A stretch of 64,000 nt of DNA from Solenopsis invicta. Lineage: Eukaryota > Arthropoda > Insecta > Hymenoptera > Formicidae. Positions 1 to 13,300 of this stretch are shown piece by piece (position 1 is the first letter of the stretch; each line of letters opens with the position of its first letter). The notes under the pieces are model-generated. The model was not told the DNA's origin and did no database searches. It was given only the letters and a program-made list of their open reading frames with translations. Position numbers and translations under genes: made by a program. Location of the stretch: positions 7,432,001 through 7,496,000 of the forward strand of contig NC_052678.1 in the NCBI RefSeq assembly GCF_016802725.1, in the 5' to 3' direction.

Positions 1-759
1 GTAGAAGCCTTTGCTAATTTTTACTGTGTTTTCATTGTTAGTATATATATGATAGACCCATTAATTTAGCAATAACAATCGAAAGATTTCAATGATGAAT
101 CTAATGAATATTATAATATTAATTCATACATTTCGAACTCGTGCACTTTTGCATACTTTTTGTATGAGACGAGTTTTTTAATTCATCGATTGATTAATCA
201 CATTATGCGCAAATGCATCTTTTACAGAACAAAGTTGCATTTGCGCGTAATACGATTGATCAATGAATTAAAAACTCGCCCATGGTGCTTATAGCCACAG
301 TGCACGATCAGTTCGTTATATTACGTGACAGATTTCCTAACCTCAATAATCGTTAACTTCTCGGAACAGAGCCAGGCAGAGCGACACTTTTTTCTGCTCT
401 AAGTTCGTTTCGTGCGAAAACATCGAATGTAGATTATTTATATTTTACATGTAATATAAATAAAAACAGCTTACTTTCGACAATTTTTACGAGCATTTTA
501 ATAATTTAATCATCTCTTTCCTATGAACGGTAAATATCGTTTTATTTTTACTAGACACACATCGCTCGTATGAGGTTTGTTGACGAGAAATGATACACAA
601 TAATATTAATATTCAAAGATTGTCATGTCGCAATGATATCGCAATAATAATTCCTATAAACTGTGAATTATTGAGGTTCGATTTGCAGGTTCTTCTCCGT
701 TGCAATACATGATTACTAGCTATTGAAAGTAATAAAGAGGTTATAATATATGCTAAAGA
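1..759. other. Upstream flank and 5' region of RPAP1
   Basis: AT-rich sequence with no supportable gene. It contains one palindromic element at 134-315 (listed separately). The RPAP1 promoter and 5' untranslated region presumably lie between about 320 and 759, but I see no clear core promoter motif. Short open frames here, such as one on the minus strand at 613-852, look accidental. Confidence 0.5.
134..315. repeat. Palindromic MITE-like element upstream of RPAP1
   Basis: The arms at about 168-223 and 231-280 are near-perfect inverted copies sharing a core around GCGCAAATGCA / TGCATTTGCGC. Outer arms CGAACTCGTGCAC (134-146) and GTGCACGATCAGTTCG (300-315) extend the symmetry. There is no coding capacity. 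The structure fits a small non-autonomous DNA transposon or fold-back element. I could not define a target site duplication. Confidence 0.6.
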
Positions 760-3700
760 ATGGCTAATGAAGCTGTGTGCAAAAGGCCTAAAATAGACGA
801 TGACGAGGAGGAACTTCTGCGCCAACAGGAGGAATTCCTGAGGACGATGCAACAGTCATCTGTAAAAGTAATAAAAAATTTGAAGGATTCCAGTGGTGCT
901 CCGAGTGCCAGCAAGGCAAGATCGCAATTTTCGAGTCTAAGGCAGTCTGGGGCGAAGCGAGACGTAGTGTCCACCTCGCAAGGTAGCGGAGAGATGATTA
1001 ATCTGGCCATCAAGGATAAAATTCAGGAAGCGAAGGAGAAGCGGAAAGATATGGTGCAAAATATACCCATAGTCTCGTCGAACATAATGCTTGGCAATAT
1101 TATGGAAAGGAAATTCGATATTGACAAGTATGAGTTTAAAGACAACCGCATTCCCGCAGCAACCGAGACGGGATTTCCTAAGGTTTTTGGATCCGACGAC
1201 AGCTTGCTTATGGAAAAGGTATGTCTAAATAAAACACATCTGTTTTTTTTTATGCTAATTGTAATACTCTTTGTAGAAGATGGACAGTAAGCAGAGCTTA
1301 TTCTGGCAAAAAGTTTCAAATCAGAGATCTGTGAGAAACGATTCAAAAGTTCAAAGGAACGAATCTTCTCATTGCAACAAGGAAGAAGCAGTTGTGACAG
1401 AGGATCAACTGACCGTTGAAATTCACAAGGAAAATTTGGAAAAGCTGGCAAAAATGAGCGAAGCGGAGATATTAGAGGAGAAAAGAAAGCTTGAAGAGAC
1501 TCTTGATCCTAAGATAATACAATTTTTAAGAAACAAAAAGAATAAATTTGGGAAGAGACCAATCGAACAGGATTGTAATCAATGTGGCGCTTCAACTGCG
1601 AGTGAAACTGCAATAAACAAGGAAGCATCCAGTGACAAGAAGATAAAGCTTTCATTAAACGAGAATGATTCGAGAATGGACTGTGAGAATAATACAGCAA
1701 GCACCGCAAAAGAGACAGCAATGGAAGTATCTAATGATAGAAAGACAAAGTTTTCTTCGGATGATGTCAATACAAAAATGGATTGTGAGAATGATACTTT
1801 AAGCTTACCGGAATCATCCAAAGAATTATTTGAAGAAAGCAAACAGAAGGGATGGCTACACATGAACACTCCCGAACCAGAAAAGTTGAAGTGGATGAAA
1901 GACTTGCCAGAAAAGAAAAAAAAAGATGAGCCCGCGTTGAACGAAGAGTACAATGCGAGATTTGATTTTAATGGTAAATAACATATTGACTCATTCTGCT
2001 ATGATATTAATTATTCTCCTTTTTTTACTTTTATTATTTGTGTTTTAGGTGTTTTATTACCATACAAAGATGAGAATTTAACCATTGACAAAGGCCTCCA
2101 TCATCACGGAGAGGAACCCGAACGTCCTGGATACTCCCTTCAGGAGTTATTGCAGCTGAGCAGGTCTTCCGCTCAGCAGCAACGGTGTACAGCCCTTACC
2201 ACCTTGGCGAATGTCATGGAAAAGACGCGCAAGGGTTGGTACGATAAAGCTTTGCATCCAGCACCGCTGGTTGCCCTCAGTCAAAAGAACATCCTGCTGC
2301 TGCTGAGGTTCTCGCTGGACGACTCATCGGTGGCTGTGGTCACAGCAGCTTTGCAAGCTCTCAGAGCTTTTCTGGTCAGCGAGGCGGACGAGATATGCCT
2401 GGATAGAATGTATGGATTCGATGGATATGTAGAACCCACTCTGATACCACAACTCGAAGACAAAGATACGAGCAGCCTGAAGGATCACGAGTTGGCACAG
2501 TTGGATACTGTAGCTGCATTATTGAGATCGGATTTTTTATTGAGAATTAGGTACCTGCAACTTAATTATTATTTTTAGTTAAATATTTTAATCTTACTCT
2601 TGTTATTTTATTTTTTTCCTTTTTCAAGTATGTGAAATAATGAAATTAATTTGTGTAATCACCTGTAGGTACATTTTAAATGAGATGCATCCACCACCTG
2701 TTGGAGTAACGTGTGCCTTAGAGATACTCATCCGTCTCGCGAGACACTCGCATATAACGGCGTTGAACATCTCGTCGACGCCGCATTTGTTAAACACCAT
2801 TGTTGAAAATTTTATACCACTGTCTATAGACCAGCTAGGTAAATTAAGTTTAAATTGAGCACATAAATAGTTTATCGTCTTCAAATAGATTTAAATAAAT
2901 CTAAGATTATATAATTACTTTTTGGATAAACTTAAATAATGATTTGGTATTTAAAAAACTGCATTCTTTTACAGCGATGCAAGACGCGATAAATAACGTT
3001 TACGGAATTCCCGTAGTTAAGGCGATTAAATTATGTCGCGTTCTCGTTACGTACGGCAAGAGACCCGTTGCACAGAAACTGAATAACTTCAACATTATTC
3101 AAGCCATCCTAACATATATTACCAACGAGACAGGGTAAGCTTTCTCTTCTCATGCGTCTATGTATAATTTTTCTCTACAGCTATTTAATTAAACACATAA
3201 CATATTTCAGCAAAAAAGATGACATAAATCTCAGTATCGAGAGCCTGCGACTCTGGCGAATATTATTGCATTACAAAATAGGACTGGACAGTGTCACGGG
3301 TGCCCAGTTAACTCTTCTATCGCAATTACAGCTGTTATTAAGTAATCATGATATCCAAAGCACGTCCGAATTAGCATGCGAGCACGCTGCAGCGTTGATT
3401 GCTGTATCGAGTTATGAAAAAACATTGAAACCAAATATCTCTACGTTACTGGCAAAATGGAGTACACAATTTTCGTCGGTATCTAATGCAACGGTGAGAG
3501 CAATTATTAAGAAATGATGATGTAAAAATTTGTTAAAAAATATTAAAGCTATCTCTTGTATGTTTTCAATCTTATTGTCTTAACACTTATTAAAATATTC
3601 AGATTCATATAAAGTAATATTGTAATTTCAGTGGGGTGTCATGAAATTGATTGCGGAGAGTTTATCCGCTGTTGACGAGATATCCGCATTGAGAACAAAA

Positions 3701-5147
3701 TGGTTATCCAATCAAAATGTTTTCTCAATTCTTCGGTAAGCGTACTCTTTTCTTTTTATCGAAGCATATCTGTAAAAGTAACGACTTATAATTATAATTA
3801 TTTTCTTGTAGTTCTAGTTCGAATTTATTGAGTGACTATAACGCGGCTGCGGATCGGGAACCATCCTGTCTTCCAAACTTAGATATTCTCACAGAAAACG
3901 GAGAGTTGCAGCCGATCGTATCAGTGCATTCGTGCATACCGTTCTTGGCGGCAGTATTGAATACGTTTTACAATAACTCTTGCGTAGCAGAGATTCGCGC
4001 GATATTCGAACACCCTTCCTTCCGCAAATATATACAGGACTTGGAAACGACTGAATGGAGTTTGGAAAGATCGTGGTACAGCAGAACGGAGTTATATCTA
4101 TTGACAGCGGTAGTAAAAGCAGGAAACCTTGTTAGAGACACAATTAACAATCAGACGGCGCAAACTGTGTGGAAGATCACCATCAAACTCATCTCAGCAT
4201 TGCCCGCGGATGCCACGGATCACGTGAGAAAGCTCCTTCAAATCGCGTTGTCGAACGAAAAGGTGAATTTGGAGATAATTACCAACGAACTGGCCAAATT
4301 AGATCTGACGTCAACGATAGATCAGGTCAAGCTAAGCTTACGTTCCAACGCGGCGTCACTATACGAAAAATACATCACACCGAATGGCGATTGGAATCAA
4401 GCGGCGATGCCGAAGGACTGGCTCTTTTTACCGCTGGTTCACATATACACAAAGTGCAAAAATGATATCAAATTGCAATCGGAGGACAAGGATAGCATCC
4501 TCACGGTACTGAGTCTGGCGTTAATCCTACCCGATCTCATGGAGAAGTTGTCGCCCACTTTGAGATTTAGCAGATTGATACTGGTGTATCTCTGTGACAC
4601 CGTCTACCTAGACGGCGATGTGTCCATGCTGCTGCTGAACGTTTTATCGAGTCTGCTGAGGAGGTACCACGCGCGGTTGAACTTTCGGACGGAACTGCCG
4701 GGGCTGAGCTCTTTTACTGATCTGTTCACGGCGCTGTGCGAACACTTCTGCTCGAGCTCGTACGGCGACGACGGTTTCGCCATAATGTTATTAGTGCCGG
4801 TGGCGCAACGGCATGACTCGCACTACCGCAAACTGTTATGGTCGGAACACGCTGGCGCGTTGCGATACCTGAAACTGTCGCCGGAGAAGCTGATGCTACC
4901 GCTGAAGGAGTATCTCTATCCGGAGGAAGAAGACACGTCGCTCATAGAGAGTTACATTACAGCGCTGGTCCGCGGAGTGGTCAGAGAAACGTGGTGTCCG
5001 GTACCCTTCACAATCGCAGTACACCACTCGGCGATGTATCTGAAACGCTCGAACAAGCTGGCGGTGCGAATGCGTGCGCAAGTGGAGAAGTTACGGGACA
5101 AAGATATCGCAAATGCATTATTGAACTATGTACCACCGCGATTATGA
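760..5147 (+). CDS. RPAP1: RNA polymerase II-associated protein 1 (RPAP1)
   Basis: RPAP1 acts in assembly and nuclear delivery of RNA polymerase II. Eight exons join in frame: 760-1218, 1277-1973, 2049-2550, 2669-2838, 2975-3134, 3211-3493, 3632-3735 and 3812-5147, giving about 1236 residues (human about 1390). The N-terminus has the acidic family signature EEELLRQQEEFL. Exon 3 carries the conserved SLQELLQLSRSS segment that opens the C-terminal half. The rest is helical, repeat-like sequence ending in KDIANALLNYVPPRL. The ATG at 760 opens the only long frame into the N-terminal motif. All introns are short, with GT-AG ends. The gene converges on CNRIP1. The family call is secure; exact boundaries are by eye from splice consensus and phase. 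Confidence 0.93.
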
Positions 5148-7383
5148 ATGTAAAATAACAGAATAGACGTGAAATGTGATTTTTTGTATTTATTGTATGT
5201 AAATAATGTATATCTCTTTTTATAGATTTTATACCAGAGTGATATCTTTCATTATACATATTGTTACGACCGGGAAGGTCGGTTCGTTCTCTCGCACTTC
5301 CACACTTCAACCGCATTCAGTAATGAATTTAAGAATAAGAGATCGCAGAACATTCCGAAACGTTTGCGATTTCTGAAGCTTGATTCATTGTAAATCCTTT
5401 CTCATCTGTAATAGGATGAACTCGTAGTCTTCTATGATCGCGCAGTGCTAGTATAACAAACCCACACGTACATACGCATGAATACTTAAATACATGCACG
5501 CGTCTCGAGTACGCCCATACAATTGATGTAACTTCGAAAATATTGTTTAATCCGTGTTTTCATATAACATTTCTTTTCTGTCCTAGAAACACTCTCTGAA
5601 ATATAATCGAGACTCACTCTGTATATATATGCATTACATTTACACAACGATAATTTCTGTTGAAATCCGTTAAACGCGAGTAGAGAAAGTAGAAACGATC
5701 TGCACAACTACAGTAAGCGTAAAGGCATTAATTGGTCGTTTCGCTGATTACCAAAGTTTTTGAGTATTGAGGTGCCTTCGAGTTCCTATCGTAACGATCG
5801 CGTCCGAGAACGCTTCTACAATTAATTTACACGCGATAAACGCGTATATATCGAGCGAGCTTTCTCGCTACAAAAATCCTCCATTCTTTAAAGAATGCGA
5901 AGAAACAAGAACAAAAAAATGAGAAGATGCGAGAATTACCGTAAATGGAAAAATAACATCGAAGCGAACACATGGTGTTAACAATAGGCGTAAAAGTGCA
6001 TTGTGCACTTCGATCTCGAAGTTTCGCGAGAGCTAACACCGCGCCGTTGACACAAAGTAGAATTTCTGTTGATGCTTTCAATTAAAAAAAAATATGCTGC
6101 GCTCTTCCTCATCACGGCATATTGCCTCACGATTGATTCATTTGACAATTAAAGTATTAATCGGTACTCAATGACGCCGCATACGTTTGACATATGATAC
6201 GGCGTCCATGTACATAAATATTCCATTATTGCATTCGTATTATAGTTTGTTTTTCTATCATTAATTTCTGCAGTACTCCTTCGTCAAAGAGCTAAAAATA
6301 TCGACTAAAACAATAACAATTGATTATTCCAGCATTAGATGTTTGTACTTTATCTTGTATCTTGAACTTGGTATGTGTAATTACTATGATGCTGCAATGT
6401 AATCGATGCAATGTAATCAGTATTCGATTAACGCATATAAAGCTCTGCTTTATTCCGAAATATAAGATATATTTATAAATCTTAATTTTTAAGTTTCCAC
6501 GAATTTGAGAATGATATTTAATTGCATATAATTTTTCTGATATAAAACTTTGGTGACTTTGATAAAGACGAAACCTCAAAAGATCAGTTTACATCAGGCT
6601 TCTCTGAAATAACTTAATCCGCACTATTAACGCAATGTTGTCAGCCAGCTAACGACGATCAATCTCAATTATCCGTCGATCACCAGATAATACTTTAACG
6701 AAATTTCTACGTAATTTACTTACTACTAAATTGAATAAAAGCATTCTGACGAAGGTTCCCTTATGAAAAATATTGAACTCACAAAGAAATCAGTGAAACA
6801 GTAGTATATAATATTGTATTCGAATAGTTTTTCAATAATTTCCAATAGTTTTTCGCGAGTCTAATAGTATTTTTCCATAGAGGCTCTTTCATGAGCTGAT
6901 GATTAACTTTATTCAAATCATTTCATAGCCTTTCTCAGAGATTTTTCTCAAAGTGTTAATTATACAAATTTTAGACAAAATTTTTAGACTCCTATTTTTT
7001 ACATAAAAAAAATTGTACATATATATATATATATATCTCAATTTAAAAATTATCAAATTAAACTCTTTATCGATATTACCAATTCTATTTTTATATTTAT
7101 TTTGAAATAAATCATTGTTTACGTAATTTTATATAAATTTCGGATTTTATCTAAGCGTGCGTTAGACAAAAAGTGCGAGCTTCAGATTAATCCTAACTCA
7201 TCCGAACTCTCTGAATACTGTAATCCCTGGTACAATTTGCGTTTACCATTTACGAATATAAAGTATTCAGCCGATTGCGCATGAGAGGCATCGATTGCGG
7301 CTCGGCGCGGCGTCGGGTATCTCGTCGCCGTATAACGAACGTAATAACGAGTCGGTATCGATGAAGTTAATGATGATGTTTCG
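5148..7383. other. Intergenic region between convergent RPAP1 and CNRIP1
   Basis: This holds the 3' ends of both convergent genes. A minus-strand AATAAA (read as TTTATT at 7096-7101) lies about 285 bp past the CNRIP1 stop and is a reasonable polyadenylation signal. A short (TA)n run is at about 7018-7037. The stretch at 6757-6890 has weak terminal symmetry (CTTATGAAAAATATT versus AGTATTTTTCCATAG) and may be a decayed MITE. I see no further gene. Confidence 0.5.
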
Positions 7384-10300
7384 TTAAGATTCTATGCCGA
7401 GCTTTCTGTAGGTCTCGCGGTCCACTGTGACGAGACGTCCCTCGACGCTGGAGCAATCAAGCTCGATGCAATGTAATCTGGCACCCCACTCGCAGTGGCT
7501 CTGATCATCTAACCGGTAATACTTGATCTGCAGGCAGGTGGTCAGGTAGCCAGACCCGAGGACCTTCATGGCGATCGACAAATCCTCTCGATGACCACGT
7601 GCACTTGCCGATATGTCCTTGGTGCTGTGATAAGCGCTGTAGGCGCACGCAGTACCATTTCTTGCGCGTTCGACTGCCTCTACTTGTTTCCCGCCGATGC
7701 TCAGGGATCTGAAAAAATCACAGGATGAGAAAATATAAAAAAATATATTTTCCATATAATTCTTCGAAAATATGTCCATAAAGCTTTAAAATGTAGTTCT
7801 TCACAATCCATTTTTGTTTCATAATTTTATTCATATTTTAATAAATATTTCATCCGCAGTGTACCCCAGGGAAGTGTATTGAATTTCTCTTTAAAAATAC
7901 GCCCGTAAAGTTTTAAAATGTAGTTTTTTACAATTCTTTTTTCGTAATGATATTCATATCGTTCTTATTTTTATGAATATTTGCTATTTCATCTACGTCT
8001 CGGGAATGGAATTACAGTGAATATAAAATTCACAAATTAATTCTTACAAGTTACACATGTATAAATATTAAATTATAATCGTATTCAAATGAAATATTTC
8101 TTATTGTACTTTATGAGATAATCACTCTTATTTCTAGATTTTGTTTCAATTGACGATCTAAAATAATGATTCAAGATTAAAATGAAGGAATAGGAAAACG
8201 AAAGATGTAGCTCTTTATAACGACTAACGGAGAAGCTCGTTTGTTCCTTTATTGCATCCTCGGACCAACATTTTGTTTGACGACCTATTTCTTCTCGACA
8301 AAGCTGCTTATTTATTTTTTTAAAAGACCATCATTCGTTTATTCGGCATATTGACTATCTGCAAAGTGAGAAGGCCAACAAAAGTTCGAACGAGTGCAAC
8401 GGAAATGACGCGAATCTCAATGCGCGATGAATGCGCCCCTCACAACGCGGCGAGAACTCTTCTTTTTAGAGGCGAAAATAGATGTTTTGCGCGGCACAAT
8501 CGTTGCCACATGTCTGTATACTTTCGTAATATTTTTCCCACGCCTGGCATAACGTCAAGATAAACGGATCGACAATTATTATGTACACCGACACATTCCT
8601 ACAAGTCGACTCGTCGTAAAAATTTACAGCGTTTACAGCTTTGAGAAATAGCGCTCAAAATCGACAAGAATAACATAAATAACATAAAAAGAATGTAGAT
8701 GTCTTAAATATCGAATGCTATTTTACGCAAGAACTACGTTCAAACATTTCAAACACTTCTCTGGTAAAAATTTTTCTCATAATTGTTATATGTATTAGAA
8801 CATTTTTCAGAAATATTTAGAAATACTCAAAAGGTCTACATCTTCTCTTAGAATTTTCACATGTGGATTCTGAAATATTCTGAGATTTCTCATTTCATAA
8901 TTTCTAAAAAAAAATACTTATAATTATTTTACATTTTATATTTCATTAGAAATTGTAGAACAAAAAAATCTTTAAAATCTTAAGGTATTTTATAATTGAC
9001 ATATAAATATTGAAAAATTCTGAGAAAAGATGTAGATTTTCTGAATACTTCTGAAGTATTCCACATCATATAAAAAATCCGAAAAATTTTTCATAAGGGT
9101 CTTAATTAATTATATCAAATTGATATAATTGATTGAAAGTGTTTCGCAGAACAAAATGTAAAATTTTTACACAGTAAAGAGGACGCGTTTTAATTAAAGA
9201 AGAGTTATATAACAAATAATGAATTAATGTGATTACAATAAAAGAGCTTGTAACATTTACTGAACTTCGTAATCCCTTTCCACGCTGACTAGCCGACTTC
9301 GACTTACTGTTAATAACTAAAAGCGCTTACAATTATTGGATCTAAAGAGTTCAAGGATTGCTTAATCCTGACCGCATGAAAATCATACGTTATTGTTAGA
9401 CTAGTAATCGTTGGTTGTATACTCGCTCCACCGGATCCTTGAATCCTGACCGCGGATTTAGATCTTACGTCAGGCTACGATATTCTTGGACGCTTTGATC
9501 CTTAGATCGACAGATCTATATATCTTCGGAACGTTCTAGTTTCTGATACGGACACGAGGCGCACTTTGACTCACGACTGGCTTTATTTTTAGAGTTTTAA
9601 CGAAGTCGATGGGACGAAAGTTGCGCGCAAATGACCCCTATGCGTGCGTGCGCTCGTACACCGCGCCTATCAGCCGCAACCATCGGCTTATCATTTGTGA
9701 TGAATAACTGCGCGTTGCAAGAATTGGATCGTTATCTAGAAATGGACGGTCTGTAAATTCTGCAAGCACGAAAAATGGAACGTAAGACAGTATATAATAA
9801 GCGGGGCTTATTGAGGAGCAATCTACATGTTTTTGTTGAAGAAAGAGATTAAGATTTATCGTTTAAAAATCATTATATAGTACGTAAATGTACTTTTGCT
9901 TTACTAAATTAGTTTCTCACAAAGTTGCTCATTAACATCAAACGTTAAAGGGGAAATAAAATTCTGTTATAATGAAAAATGTAAAGAAAATGAACATAAA
10001 TCTCACAGAAAAGTTGAAAGAATTTTAACAGATAATATATTGTGTACGTAGAATGAGATTTCAGGTTGTTTTAGAAAATACCAAAGAGATTGAAAAGATT
10101 TGAAAACATGATTTATGCGAGTTGGAAAAGTTTTCTTGAGACCAAAACGGGCAAATATGCGTCTTGCGAGATACATCGCCAGGTTTAAAGATTAAAAATG
10201 CATGCGCGAAAGCGGCATCTAAAATAAGAGATGAACCGAAACGGAATTGCAGTCGTAGACTGGCATCTACAAGCGCGCATGAGGCGGTCGATATAGCATT

Positions 10301-13300
10301 ATCGTTCGTAAAAAATGCAACACTCCGTCGGCTCATAACATCATAAGCTCGTCAATGTGTCCACATTTCTTTGTCCTCCTGCCTTACTTCCGTCCATAAG
10401 GAATATTATCGCGCGAAAACAAGGACGGCAAACTCCACGGACGCTTATTACGAAACTTTAATCGCTCAACTTTGTGGGCAAGCTCCGCGCCCGCGCACTT
10501 GCGGACGCGCGTAATAATTAATTGACTGTACAAGCGACGCGCGTGTATATACAGTATATACGCCATTTGAGATGAATTAATCGTTAATCCATTTTCGGTG
10601 TCGACGCACACGATATCCCCAACAGATTTGCCACGATCCATTCGCCGGGGAATGGATCGTTGATTATCGTGCCGTCGTCTGGCGAATAAAATGCGAAAAG
10701 CAGGCCATGCAGCCAAGAGTGCATCGCGTGATTCGGATTAATGATCCACGGCGGCTATTTAAAATTCCACGACATTCGGCGATAGCGACGGGAGGAAAGC
10801 TGGATTTTCCTTGCATTCGGTGTTTGGAGTAAGGGAAATTTTCCATTGTCCGAAAAATAATGAGGGGGGAGAAACTGCTCCATTTCTGCTGTGCCACGCG
10901 AGCCCCTTTCGTGACTTTTCCAAGATCACGCGGACACTTCCGGCCTTCGTGATTGCGCCGGGGAGCAGCTGAAATATTTATGAACATCGCATTTGTTCGC
11001 CGTAATCTCCATATTCGATTTCGAGTTCAACGTGTGCAAATCACGTGCAAATCGCGCCTGTTCGCCGTAAATCACCGGCGAAACGTCGCATTGTCAGCTA
11101 AAAAGAAAAAAAAACAAGTTCAAGTTTAATCATCAACAATGGTCTGCCTCTCCCAGCTTTATCGCGACTCAATTATCGAATGTAAGCTGAACTGACTCCT
11201 CTTACCCTGTCTAGCTCGTATTCACACACATCTCAAGCGCTTACATTGCAGTCTCAAATTTCAAACCTTCGATCTTTTGGCTCGAGCATCACAGAGATAA
11301 AGTAAACGAAATTTCGTTTTAGACCAGGCAAACACGTGCGACGTCTTAGCTTCCTGTTTCTCGCCCGACAGTTCTCTGATATCTTTCGTCTTACGAATCA
11401 TCTCGTGCGCGTGGTAGTCGCGTATCCTCTTTCACGTATTCACGGCGAACGATTTATTGCCGCAATTACGACGCGATCGGTTTCCAAGCGATACTTATCA
11501 GGAGCTCCTGTTACCGGACGAGGTAATCCGTAATTGCAAAGGTACCCGAGCAATATCTCAAGCCTGAGCCCGATTGAATTCATGATACACATTCGTTAAA
11601 AGCGTCGGCGCACGATCGCGATGCACGAGCGTACAAAAGACACATCTATCATGTTTCAGCGCTTCCGCAAAAAGACGACGTCTCGCACAACAAGTTGTTC
11701 ATGCTCAGTGTCACCTCATCAACGGGGTCGGGTTGTGTCATCGATCAGCCAATTATAAGCAGCACGTGCGCTGCACACCGTGTAAAATCGCGATCGATCC
11801 CGTTGTGGGACGGAGTTTTGCAGTTCAAGGCGATAACACGTCCATACTCTTTATCGTGCCCGCCCCTGGGGTCCCGGGAGCCCGGTATTTAGTATCAATG
11901 CAGCTGGTGCACTCGCACACATATGAAATCCACCCCCACGTGGCGCCGATTCCGGGATTACATATACTCGCTCGTGCTCGTTTGGAAACCGTGTGCGGGG
12001 GCAGCGGTTATCTCGCGCCGAGATCACGTACACGTAAAGCGGTCTCGTTCTACAAAAGCGATGAATACACATGTAATGCCTCCCTCGAAGAGGCATCGAT
12101 ACCTAATTGCCCGTCTGTGTAAATCAATCCGCTTGTGTCGATTAAACCGACTGGCTGTGAACGCTCATTGTCGCCGTCGTCGTTGTCGGGATTTATACGT
12201 GCTTATTCGATTTTAACTGAGTGCTCCAAACTTCCTCCGACCGGAGTTTAATCCTTAAGCCTTTGCTCGTCCAAGCGCGACCCCGTTCGTACCATGTGTG
12301 TTATAAGTTTCAATCTGTACAGAAAATTTTCACAATACCATATAAATAGAACGAAATAGAATTTTTGCGTCCTTTCATTCAAATATAAAAAGTTGAAAGC
12401 TCTCGAACATTTCAATAGAGAGTTAAGAATTAATGAAAAGTAATAAACCAAAAAATTAGATCTACTTATTCGTCCTAATATTATTCAGTTTAATTTTAAA
12501 ATTAAAGCTGAATAATATAAATTTTTAATTGAATAATTTAATTTTAAAATATACTAAACTGAGAAAGAAGTTATTAACTTTATTAAATTTTTCAACTCGA
12601 TTACATTTTTTCAATTCAACTATTTATGTGTTTAACTTAGATACATAAAATACAATACATACAAATAGATACATGAATTTCAGTTGAAGCATTTACATAT
12701 TTAACTTAACTACATATATATTTAAATACGTAAATGTTTGAACTGAAGAAATTCACTCAAGCTGAAAAATTTAATCCAGTTAACAACTTTTTTCTCAGTG
12801 TAAATTTAAAAAAGCCTTTCTACAATAAGCTATTTAATCGGTATCATGAGTTATAAGCCATAAGAATTGATCAGTCGAATATTCTCTTCACATTTGACTG
12901 TGATTGATCAATTTTTATAGCTTATAACTTATGATACCGACTAATAGCTTATTGTAAAAAGGCCTTAAGTTTACTCCTGAAATTTAGACTTTATTTTGGT
13001 ATTATTGAAGAATGTTTCTGAGGACCTATATGATAAAACGTTTACTCGCAATAGGACTAAGTATATTTGATGTAGATTGGCGATTCTTTTCTCCGTTAAG
13101 TACTCACAAAAGCAAACGTTTGTGTATTCGGCAGCCGAGTTTATTTTTAGTATTACGGCTAAGTTGGCATTATTAGCAATTCTATATCTGAACATATAGC
13201 GAGAAGCCGTAATCCTCGTCCCTGGAGCATAGAAGCTCAGACGCTGAAATTTATCGCCGGACTCCTACCCCATCTTTGCGCTGGAAATGATCGTATAAAT

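Noticed and set aside
660..690. GGTTCGATTTG resembling a tRNA B box
   Set aside because: No A box or acceptor stem pairing at the right distance. I found no tRNA in the window by eye.
11733..12122. 129-codon frame in the CNRIP1 intron, with an opposing frame
   Set aside because: It lies in a GC-richer block that is open on both strands. No family features and no linked exons.
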